A stretch of 64,000 bases of DNA from Alopecurus myosuroides (taxonomy: Eukaryota > Streptophyta > Magnoliopsida > Poales > Poaceae): positions 272,695,092-272,759,091 of the forward strand of contig CM054062.1 of NCBI GenBank assembly GCA_028641055.1. The letters are read 5' to 3'. The position numbers and the translations under genes were made by a program. The notes below the pieces were generated by a model. It saw nothing but the letters and a program-made list of their open reading frames with translations, did no database searches and had not been told where the DNA came from. Positions 34,381-44,739 of the stretch are shown one piece after another (within the stretch, counting starts at the first letter, position 1; each line of letters starts with the position of its first letter).

Positions 34381-37300
34381 ATGGACAGAAGTTGGATTAC
34401 AAGAGGGGTCACAAAGTTTTCTCCTGGGCATATTAAGGGAGTGAAAGAGTTCATGCAATTTGTCAGCTTGAATTTTGCCAAGGATGCTCTCATACTTTGC
34501 CCATGTTGCCAGTTCATGAACCGTAAAGAATAAGCTCAAGGAAGAGTAGAAGACCATTTGCTTATTTTTGGGATGGCCAGCACATATGATAGGTGGATCC
34601 ATCATGGAGAACCTTTGCATGTAGAACCTCAACATGCTGAAGTTGATGCCCCGCAGCCACACCATGGTCATGATGATGACATTGATTTTATGGAACAAGT
34701 TTTGCAAGAGAATGCAGATTTGGAGGAAGAGGATGGAGTTGAAGATGATAGGATTCCTCACCTGCTGAAGGATCTATACAACTCGGAAGACCATGATGAT
34801 GGACACAAGTCGATGTTTGCCGAGTTGTTTGAGGAGGCGGAGCGGTCAGCTGTTGAAGGGGGCAAATTTTCAAGATTTACCTTCACCGTGAAGTTACTCC
34901 ACGTGAAGTCATTCTACCGGATCAACAATGCTGCATTCAACGCGATACTGAATCTGTTGACCTTGCAATTCCCTCATAGTGGTGTTCCCAAGTGTTATGA
35001 CGAAGCTTTGGGCATAATCCGCAAGTTGGGGCTAGGTTATGTTTCAATACATGTTTGCCCAAATAACTGCGTCTTATTTCGGAAGGATTATGAGGACTAT
35101 GACAACTGCCCAAAATGCAAATCCTCAAGGCGGAAAGATGCTGATGGGAAAAGGTCGGTACCGCAGAAGGTTTTGAGGCACTTTCCGTTGAAACCAAGGC
35201 TGAAGCGGATGTTTATCTTCAAGAAATCATCAGAGGAGGTGAAGTGGCACAAGCTCAAGCGACAACCTGTTGAAGATGAGCTGAGCCATCCAGCGGACGG
35301 AGAGGCATGAAAGGACTTTGATAGGAAATATGATAAGTTTGCCGAAGACCCAAGGAACATAAGACTCGGCCTTGCCACGGATGGCTTTAATCCGTTTGGG
35401 AACCAGGCCACGTCATATAGCATGTGGCCGGTATTTGTGGTGCCGTACAACATGCCCCCATGGGCATGCATGGATCAGTCCAACTTTATGATGGCGTTGC
35501 TTATCCCGGGACCAGAGTCTCCAGGAAAGGATTTCAACGTATTTATGGAGCCCCTTGTAGAAGAACTGCTCGAGCTCTGGAACGGTGTACCTAACACGTA
35601 CGATGCCTTGACTACCAGCAAGAAGTTTACTCTACGTGTTGCGGTCATATGGTGCATACATGATTTTCCAGCACTTCACACTTTGTCGGGGAGGATCACA
35701 GCGGGTTATCAGGCCTGCGTTCGCTGTGACAAAAACCCTTGCTCGATGAGGTTAAGGAGCAAGATTTGCTATATTGGGCACCGCCAGTTTCTTCCTCCAG
35801 ACCATCGCCGGCGAAGAAGCAAAGAATTCAATGGCCAGACAGAAACCCGCGACAAGCCGAAAGAGTTCACTAAAGAAGAGTTGGAGCAGCAACTGGAAAA
35901 GGTTAGAAATGTGAGACCAGGAAAGCTTGTGAAGAAAATAAAGCGTGAAGAAGGTCAATGTTGGGACCGAAGGTCTGTTCTGTGGGACCTGGAATACTGG
36001 CCTGATCTCAAATTGAGGAATAATCTTGACGTAATGCACATAGAGAAGAACATATGTGATAATCTGCTCGGGACATTCCTAAACATTGAAGGGAAGACAA
36101 AGGACACTTTGAACTCTAGGCTTGATCTTGAAGACATTGGCATAAGGAAAGAGTTGCATCTAAGGGAAGTAGATACAGATTCATATGAAATGCCACCAGC
36201 ATGGTATACAATGAGTAAAGAAGAAAAGCGTGCATTTTGTGACTTCATCAGAGCAGTGAGATTTCCAGATGGTTACGCCGCTAACCTAGAAAAGTGTGTT
36301 TCCCCTGATGGATGCAAGCTTCATGGGCTTAAAACTCATGATTGCCACATACTTCTCCAAAGGATTTTACCCGCTGGTCTCCGAGGAATCTGCATAAGGA
36401 TATATATGAAGCGGTTGCTGAGCTGGGAAATTTCTTTAGAGAGTTGTGCTGCAAAACACTCAAGTTATCTGTGCTGAAAAGACTTGAAAAGGAAATCCCA
36501 ATAATTCTTTGCAAGCTTGAGAAGATCTTCCCTCCGGCCTTTTTCACCGTGATGGTCCATTTGACTGGGCATTTACCAAAAGAAGCAATGCTTAGAGGCC
36601 CTATGCAATACGGTTGGATGTTCCCGGTTGAAAGAAGACTGCTTACTTGTAAGTGCTATTTGTGAAACACGGCGAGACCTGAAGGTTCGATTGCAGAAGC
36701 ATATGTCGTCGATGAGTGCTTGACATTTTGTTCAAAATACTTTGATGATATGGAAACGAGATGGAATAGCCCGAGCAGAAATAGTGAGAGGGGCGATTCA
36801 CACATCGGTGATGTCTCGGTTTTCGATCATGGTGTGAACTTTATTGGAGGGTCAAAGTAATTGTAGATTGATGGCGATGAATATGAAAAGATGGTGTGGT
36901 TTGTGCTCAGAAGTTGCCCTGAGGTCCAACCATATATAGAGTAAGTTCTATTTTGTGAACTTGTTATATTTTTTCCTTGAGTTGGAAGGAACCCATCTTT
37001 TAGCTCACTATTTTTCCTTGGTTTGCAGGATCTGCAAAGAAGAGTTGAAAAAGGAAGAAAGTCGCATCCATGTTGATAAAAGACTTGCCAAGAGATTTTC
37101 TAAATGGTTTAAGAATCATGTGAGATCTTTACCCATGGAATCCATTGCAACATGATCTTTCTTTTGTATATGTTACTCATCCTAGTTTATTTGTGTAGAT
37201 TGGAAAGTTGCCTGAGGAGATGAAGGCTAGTGATGATCTCTTTGCTTTGGCATGCGAGACGGATATGCGAGTCAGAGTGTATTCAGCATGTATCGTTGAC

Positions 37301-37879
37301 AGCGTCCGGTACCACACTATTGACCGCGAGAAAAACAGAAAGACACACAATAGTGGAATTGTCACCGAGGGAGATCATGACGGTGAGGATATTGACTTCT
37401 ATGGTCAGCTAAGAAGCATCATTGAGTTGCAGTACAACTCTAGCGGAGGCATACACCTTTCGGTTGTCTTATTTCGGTGTGACTGGTTTGATGTTGGTGG
37501 CAAGAAGAACGCCGGATTGAGGGATGATGGACACTTCAAAAGCATCAACACTGGTAGATTTTGGTATAAGAATGATCCTTTTATTCTGCCAACACAAGCA
37601 ACAAAGGTATTCTATCTACCAGACATACTCTTGCAAGGAAACTGGCGAGTTGTGCAAAAGTTTCAGCATAGACACTTGTGGAGTGTGAAGGAAACTGAAG
37701 GTCCCGGTGGTGGTGGCCTAACATACCAGGATGATGACTCCACGGAAGTTCCTGTGCAACCACATGAATCCAATGTCCAAACCAGATTGCGAAGAGACCA
37801 TCAAGAGCCTGTGATTTTAAAAGCTACAGTTGTAGAAGTCATGAAGAAAAAAAAGAAAGATGGTTGTGGATGGACATGA
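34381..37879 (+). pseudogene. TNP2-type (Transposase_21) CACTA transposase, disrupted
   Basis: The domains run in the usual order. The Transpos_assoc start is MDRSWITRG with CPCCQF (34381-34533). The TNP2 core follows with YDRWIHHGE, LKRMF, LATDGFNPFG, MWPVFVVPYNMPPW, LIPGPESPGKDF and NNLDVMHIEKNICDN (34558-36400). A DUF4218-like part has LGNFFRELC and VMVHLTGHLP (36400-36665 and on). Last is a DUF4216-like part, FWYKNDPFILPTQATKVFY (37208-37879). Likely introns are 36941-37028 and about 37121-37199. Lesions are stops at 34531 and 35308, a frameshift near 36390, and further stops near 36664 and 36860. This is the catalytic cut-and-paste enzyme of the family, here inactive. Confidence 0.9.
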
Positions 37880-38247
37880 AAGCGGGGATGATGAAGAAGA
37901 TGATACTATGTTCCAATATGCTAGTGATGATGAGGAAAATAGGACTAGGCATAGAGTTCCTGGTTTTGGCATCGATGACGATGAGTAGCGGATGGACTGG
38001 GCATGAAGATAAGAATGTTTTTGAAGTAGTGATGCAACTGATGCATTTCAGACAATGCCATTGAGAAATTGCTTATAATGATGATTTATGTACTGATTTC
38101 TCCAAAACTTGTAATAATTGTACACTGATTTCTGGATATATGTTATGAATCTGCACTGATTTTCTCTGAATTTTGGTTGTGCCTGAAACTCTGAATTTAC
38201 ATTACTGGGCTGTTGTCTCTAAATGTAGAAAATAGCAGAAAAAATGG

Positions 38248-38314
38248 GTTGTGGCCTAGGTATCGAACCCAGGAGCTGGCCTAGAGTAGTGTGTTGCCAC
38301 TGGGCTATATGACT
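38248..38314 (-). other. tRNA-derived sequence 2 in C2
   Basis: On the minus strand an A-box-like TAGCCCAGTGGCAACAC and a B-box-like GGGTTCGATACC sit about 25 bases apart. It is flanked on one side by 'gttagttattgatgt', which recurs beside copy 3, so the two appear to be a diverged duplication about 250 bp apart. The fold is incomplete. Confidence 0.5.
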
Positions 38315-38499
38315 GATCTTGTTAGTTATTGATGTATAATACATTATTTTTTTTCTGTGTGAAATGCAAATAAAAGAAAGAAGAAACATCACTGGACTAG
38401 TATTCGAATTTGTTTTTGTAGTTTGAAACATTACTGGACTGGTATTCGAATTTGTATTTGTAGTTTGAAACAATTTTGGAAAATATATACTAAAAACTT

Positions 38500-38569
38500 G
38501 AGGCATGGGATCCGAACCCATGACCTCCTGACTATCTAGTGGCATGTGTTACCACTGGGCTCTATGTAC
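38500..38569 (-). other. tRNA-derived sequence 3 in C2
   Basis: On the minus strand, AGCCCAGTGGTAACACATG and GGGTTCGGATCCC resemble Pol III A and B boxes, with matching T-arm bases (CATGGG with CCCATG). It is preceded by two copies of a ~46-bp direct repeat containing 'tggtattcgaatttg' (about 38390-38470). It is related to copy 2. Confidence 0.5.
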
Positions 38570-38894
38570 AAATCATGTTAGCTATTGATGTCTAACACTT
38601 TTTGTACTCATCTTTCTTGTGCCCTACCAAAAACAATTTACAGAAGCTTTGCATTCATCAACAGATATGCATGAAATAAGTTCAGGGACAAAAAAACACT
38701 TGCATTTGCATTTCATTCATGAAATAAGCTCAGATATAGATGATCAACACATTTCATTCATGAAATAAGTTCAGAGACAAAAGAATATTAAGATAGCAAA
38801 AGCAACCATTCCATCAGTTCACTACTGCTTAAGATAGCAACATTTCCATCAGTTCATTACAATAATCTCCATCAGTTCATTACAATAATCTCCA

Positions 38895-40370
38895 TCAGTT
38901 CATTACAATCATCTCCAGAAGAAGCTTGCCAGGTCCATTTGGCTTGAAGCAGAAGATCACATTGGATCCCTTCTCGATATTGTAGCTTGTCATAGCTGTT
39001 GTCCATCCACGACTCAGTATTGCCTTTTTCTTATCAGCTCTCATCTTCATCATCATATCGTGTCGTTCCCCGTTGGCAGTGCACCCAACATTTACTTTCA
39101 CAGGTGTTTTCAGATAATTCTTGAGGCCAGCTCTAGTGAACTTAGGTCCAAACTCCTGTGAAGATATTAATATTACAACAATTAGAAAGATTGCAAAGAC
39201 AAAAGGTTTGAACAATGTCAAATAAAACAGATTCTAACCATTTTTCCCTTTTGTTTGTCAACAGAGGACGGTATCATCCTGCAAACATAATACTTGAGAA
39301 GATTTTCCGCAGCGTCATCAGCCATTTCGTTCAGCTGAAGCACTCCAGCCTTGTTCAGGTGCACCTTGTTCCCAAATATGCAATAGTCGTCGAAGATGTG
39401 ATCTCCCCTAATACCAGGTCCTATATGTAACAAAGCAACACGTGGTTATTCATCCACTACATGACACTAATAAACAAGGAATAAAGAATTTTTGTACCTC
39501 TCTCGATTATCTCAGCATCATCACTGTCATTGCCATCACTGTCCATGCCATCACTTGAACTGTCATCCCTGTGTTGGTAGCGCTTGCGGCACATGGTTGG
39601 GTCGAACACCTTGACGGTGAGCACATCATAGCCGTCGAAACAGAAGTGGACAAAATCCCCGTGGTTCAAGCTGAAACGGCGGGCGAACGACTCCCAGCCG
39701 CGCTTGAGGTACATGCGGCCACTGTTCTCGAGGACCACTCCCATATCCCACAGGCTGGTATCATCCTCCTCACACAGGTATATTTCAGTGAGCCTACGGT
39801 CCTTCAGCAAGTCCACAAACGGCTGAGGCAGCCTCTGCAGCAAATGACCAATCAGGGTTTAGAGTTATACACACCACGTTACATATATCAAATTGCTGTT
39901 TCAGGTTTTACTACCGTACCATTTTCTCCGCTGAAGTGTCTAGGATGACCCTGAAGAACTCGAAGCCAGCCGCATCCATCCCAGTAATCCTGCCTGTACA
40001 TCATCCAACAAATATGGAACTCAATATCCAGCAACAGATATTACTTCCAACAAATACGCAGAATTGACAATTTTTGTGATAAGAAGCACGTACTGCAGTT
40101 GTCGTTGTAACGTATGCGGCACATTTGATTGTCGAACATCTTGACGGTGAGCATGGTGTCGCCGTCGTATGTGCAGATCAGGATACTTCCTATCTCGAGG
40201 CCATAAGTGTTCACGAACCGAGAACAAGTGCCCTTGAGGAACATACGGTCAGGGCCCTTGAACTCCATATCAATGTCCCATATTGTGGTGCGCCGATTGC
40301 CCACCTCACACACCCTCAGTTCATCGGGCTCACGGCCGTCCATCAAGTTTGCAAACTTCCGTGGCAGGGT
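38895..40370 (-). CDS. B3-domain DNA-binding protein gene (three B3 domains) inside CACTA C2
   Basis: Minus-strand exons read 40370-40094 (ATG at 40346), 39993-39920, 39834-39498, 39420-39239 and 39155-38895. Every intron is GT-AG and every junction keeps phase, giving 1107 nt, or 368 residues, without a stop. Domain 1 has IWDIDME and GLEIGSILICTYDGD. Domain 2 has GFEFFRVIL, RLPQPFVDLL, LKRGWESFARR, LNHGDFVHF and LTVKVFD. Domain 3 has KFTRAGLKNYLK and ILSRGWTTAM. An acidic linker (SDGMDSDGNDSDD) follows domain 2. These are B3 folds of the REM/VRN1-like kind, expected to bind DNA in the nucleus. The first strand of domain 1 is lost: a MDFEFF remnant at 40412 ends in a stop. It is either a captured host gene or an element-borne regulator. 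Confidence 0.8.
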
Positions 40371-40515
40371 CTACAACAAAGGATCTACCCACGTGAAGAA
40401 CTCGAAGTCCATCGTAGCAAACCCGCCTATTCATCATCGAATAAGCAATTAGCAATCAGCAAATGGCAGGGAACTTTACCATGAACATTAAAGTAATTAT
40501 AGCTTACATTAATAT

Positions 40516-40640
40516 AACTACTCAAGTTTAATTATAACTACTCAAGTTTAATTATAACTACTCAAGTTTAATTATAGCTTATAGAAAATGGCAGGAATAT
40601 AACTACTCAAGTTTAATTATAGCTTACAGTAATTATAGTT
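40516..40640. repeat. Tandem repeat upstream of the B3 coding exons
   Basis: Several copies of a ~21-bp AT-rich unit 'aactactcaagtttaattat' occur in a row, with related 'agtaattatagcttac' text to 40680. In the B3 gene model this lies in the long first intron (42264-40371). The rest of that intron, about 40680-42260, shows no gene. Confidence 0.7.
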
Positions 40641-41815
40641 TAATTATAGTTTTGAGTAATTATAGCTTACAGGCTAAAGATTAAACAAGCGTGTGCAGAA
40701 CTGAAGATGCAGCAGTTGCACATAATCAAGGAACGAAGACAACATCCTAGCAAAGCAGATGGAAACATACTGAAGCCAATGGTAACCAGAAACATGTCAG
40801 GATTCTAACATTGGAAGTGGTTCAACTAATGGAAATTTTATCAACATTGGAAGTTTCACTGTAATATAGTCAACATTGGAAGTGGTTCAAGTAATGTGTG
40901 GTTCTGAGGTTGAATCATCATGCTTGCCTAGCAATGTTCAAAGCATGTTTTATGAGCTTCAAGAAGCTTCATAAGTTCAGAGGTTTCATTATTTGGCACG
41001 CACCGATCGATCACCGCTCTGCTTGCTTGGTATAAAGTGTAAACTACCCTATATTCGTCAGAAAATGGCCAACCAAATAAAAATATATTTATCATGACCA
41101 GGATAACTATTTTGTACTTGTGCGTCCTTGGAGTAGGCCATTCATTGCATTCTGTGCAGGATGTTGCCCAACTAGTCCAAAGGAGGGAGCAGACCACCCT
41201 TGGATTAGGCTTGCCAGTCGCACAACAAGTTGATCGCAACTGCTCTGCTAAGCCCGGTAGCTAAGCTCCAGGTGTATGCAGACAGAGGTGGGTGCTAATT
41301 TGCCTAACCGCGTGCGTAGTGACCGGAGTGCGTGCAGCATTTCACGCTCCCGAAGTAGTACAGTACCATACTTGGCCATTGGCGACGAGGGGAAAAGAAG
41401 CTGGGTTGGTGTGAGAAACATGCGCATGCCTTCAGAATCGCTAAGCCCCACAAAATACATAAGCAGAAGAGTGTTTGTTTTCAGATTTTCTTTGACTCAT
41501 GTCACGCTTGAGGTAATAGTGCACGGGAAAAACAAAAACGAACTAGTAGCATCTAAACTTCACCGATGCCGGTGTTACGCATGCCTGAAGAACACTGATG
41601 GCTTGCAACAGTCCATTGTGCCTAAGATAAATAGAAAAGCAGTTAAGCAACCATTGTAAACCCAGCACGTACAATGATAAGCTGGATTAATCCACAGATT
41701 GCTATATATGTTATCCAAAGATTATGCAAGTCTTACATAAGACACCGCTCGATAAAACAAGTACAAACGGGAACAATAGTAAGCTGGAAGAATCCAAAGG
41801 ATGTTATACACACAA

Positions 41816-41816
<1 letters not shown>

Positions 41817-41871
<55 letters not shown>
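41817..41871. repeat. (CA)n/(TA)n microsatellite
   Basis: Alternating 'acacac' passes into about 23 TA units. The open frames running through it on both strands are artefacts of the repeat. Confidence 0.95.
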
Positions 41872-41872
<1 letters not shown>

Positions 41873-42264
41873 ATTACGCAATTCGTACATAAAACATCAC
41901 TCGATAAAACAAACAACAGAGAGCCTGCTCCATTTGTGCAATTTCCTATTTTTGTTTTCTCAAGTGTAGAGGCCAATTTACCTACTCTACTGTACTTGTG
42001 TCCCCCCTTTTGTCGCAAAGAACAGGAGCTTGGCAAAATTAATGGAGATCGATCATCAATTCTCTCCTCAGTCAACGATTCAGACATTCTCAGTCGCTGG
42101 TCCCGTTCTGAATCAAACCCCCCTTTGCGACAACCCTCCCCCATTTGCGACAACCCTCCCCCGCTGGAACCGGATCTAGCTCTTGAATGAATCAAACCCC
42201 CCTTTGCGACAATGATTTAGAAACTCTTGACTGACTGAATGAATCTCATGAGCAAAGAACTTAC

Positions 42265-42960
42265 CGTGGGGGAGGCAGCGCGGATCGAAGACGACGGGGG
42301 CGATTGAAGATGACAGGGAAGAAGTCGGGGGCGAACGGCGGAGACTGACGGCGGGGTTGGATCCATGTCTGGGACGGCCGGATTCGCCGCGGGGCTCTCC
42401 GGCGAGGCAGACCTAGCGCTGCTGGAGGGGAAAGTGTGCGAAGCGACGGGGGGAAACTGCCCTCTTTTGGAAACCGCCGAAGACGACGGGGGGAAACTGC
42501 CCTCTTCTATCTATTTTTTTTTAATTTTAACTACATAAATAAAAGTGTTGTACCTCTTGCACTAAAGACCTAATATTCGAAGAAAGGCCCCGCGAAATTA
42601 CAAAGAACCCACTAAGATTAAAAAGTAAAAAGAAATCGAGTCCTCGGGAGCCGCCGCCACTCATCACCGGAGTTCTCCAGGTGCCGCTGATACCGAGAAC
42701 GGAGCCCAGTAGAACTCTCGGTCTCTCCCTTGATAATATTTGCGTGGTGTTTTTAAAACAATTTCAACCTATTTTCCTTTATTACTTTTATTTTTGGACA
42801 AATAAATTGCCCTCCCAATTTTCCCTCTCATTTTTCCCTCCTAACTAAAAATTAGGCGCCTAAAATTTCGGACCACCTGGCGCGTGGACAGCCATCCCCT
42901 CCACTCCCAAAAAATTAGGCGCGTGGACAGCAATCCCCACCTGGGCGCCTCCACTCCGCC
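42265..42960. promoter_or_regulatory. Likely shared promoter region between the B3 gene (minus) and the TNPA-like gene (plus)
   Basis: On the minus strand a GC-rich, exon-like block (about 42480-42265) ends CCCACG|GTAAGTT, a strong splice donor. Its natural partner is the acceptor TTGTTGTAG at about 40371, just before the B3 exons, giving a leader exon for that gene. On the plus strand, leader-like GC-rich text (about 42880-43150) ends in CGGCAG|GTATG and CGGCAG|GTAGG. The interval between holds a ~34-bp direct repeat ('gacggggggaaactgccctc' twice, about 42445-42505) and AT-rich text. Promoter activity is inferred only. Confidence 0.5.
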
Positions 42961-44739
42961 TTCCCAGATCTGCCTCCACTCCGCCTCCACTCTCACCAAA
43001 TCCGCCTCCACTTTCCTCCACCTCGACGCCGACGACGAGAGGAGGGAGACGTGCGCGACGACAACATCAACCAACGCCGACGATGAGAGGAGGGTTGGCG
43101 CCATCGACGGCAGGTATGATCGATCGACGACGGCGATAGACGGCAGGTAGGATCCATCGACGACTACAACACGTCGCCAGTTACTTCTTTCCTTCCTACC
43201 TCATGCTTCTAGCCATGCCCTTCTAGGCTTAGGGTTCATCGGTCTAGGTTTTGCTTCTACGGTTAGGGTTCATCGGGTTAGGGATCTCACGAGCTCCGTG
43301 GCTCCACCTCCGAGCCATGTCCTTGATTTCTTTTTGCCATGTCCTTGATTGCTTCTACGGTTTAGGGTTTGTAGATTGGTCTCTCTTGCCTCCCCCAATT
43401 CGAGCCTTTGCTGGATCTGAGTGTGGAGGTTGTTCCTCTGTTTTCTTTCTTTCGTTGGGGGATTCATATCTTTTGCTCATCACGCCTCTACTCGTGCGAT
43501 TCTTGGCTCTACATCTTTGTCTTCAGATTTTAGCTTATTGGCTTTTGCGTTTTTGCGAAAAAATATTTTAGTTCACAAGATTTACCCTTGATTGTTTGGA
43601 TGATATATCTATGTCCCTCTGAAATTAGGCTAAGTAAATCAAGTGATGAACTGAGTTGTGTGTGCTTGGGCTCCAACATGCCACCTACAAGTACTCTGCA
43701 TTTGCAAGTAGAACAGTACACCTGCTGCTTCTTTTCTGGAAAAAAAAGACTCTGCTTACTAACCCTGCATTCCAATATATGTCTCAATTATTTGCAAAGG
43801 GTACTATGGCTGAGATGCTTAACTATGGTCGAGTAGCAAGAAGCATTCAGACTAAATTTTCTGTAATTGCAGATTGGTCTAGTTTACAGCAACTAAACAT
43901 GTGATGAATACACATAGTGACTTTGTTTAACTCATACTCCAAAAATTTAATTCCAATTAAAATTTACTGCCATTACTTATAGTTGATCATGGGTAGTAGT
44001 AGCTTGTGATGTGCACTAGCATTAGCATTTCATCCTGTAGCTGTTGTTTGCTTGCAAGCCTGTCTAGTAATTATTTTGCTCATACAAAACCACCAAATTC
44101 TACAAATGTTTCCCAACCAATTTAACAGCTTATGTTTTATGTCATAAAACAATGCCATGTTGTTAATCTACAAACACCTTATGCTCCCTAACAGTTCAGT
44201 TGAGTTTATATAGATTTCCTGAGAGTGCTTGCTTCTGTTAATTCTGTACCTGACAACTACTTTTATCCATTTTTATCTAATTCTTGTTCATGATATTTTG
44301 CAAGCTATTTGGGAAATAGGAAATCATCAACCAACACCAACACATTGAAATCATATATAACAAGGATGGCAAATAAGAGCAAGTTAATCAGTATGAATGT
44401 CTCCTCGTGCTTTTACTGTCAGTTTTATGTATTGACATGTGCCAATGTTCTTGTGCTGTTAGTCGACTTTGCGCAAATCACTAGGATTAACTGAAAATGC
44501 ATTGGTTTTAGTATGGTAGTTGAAATGTATTTGTTAAGTCTGAATAGTTGGCTTATATTACGTAATATGATGTGGCTTATATTACATAATATGTTGTTAC
44601 TGTAGTTTAAATAAATGCATAATAAACCTGATAGTATACCAAAGTTGTTTGTGTTGTCCTGCTTATCAATGCATTTCAACCAATCAACTAATGGGAATTT
44701 TTTTATACATGTAAAGAAGCACCCCTCACCCAGTATGAT
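42961..44739 (+). other. Leader and first intron region of the TNPA-like gene
   Basis: The first ~200 bp are rich in CGACGACG-type text with two alternative splice donors (about 43111 and 43147). The remainder to 44739 is AT-rich and contains no ORF I can support. I read it as 5' leader plus a long intron before the coding start at 44740. Confidence 0.45.

Noticed and set aside
40928..41239. A 103-codon minus-strand frame with a hydrophobic stretch
   Set aside because: It falls in the inferred first intron of the B3 gene; there is no domain, neighbour or signal to support it.
41722..42195. A 157-codon minus-strand frame with alternating Ile and Tyr
   Set aside because: Its middle is a (TA)n microsatellite and the remainder lies in an inferred intron; there is no domain.
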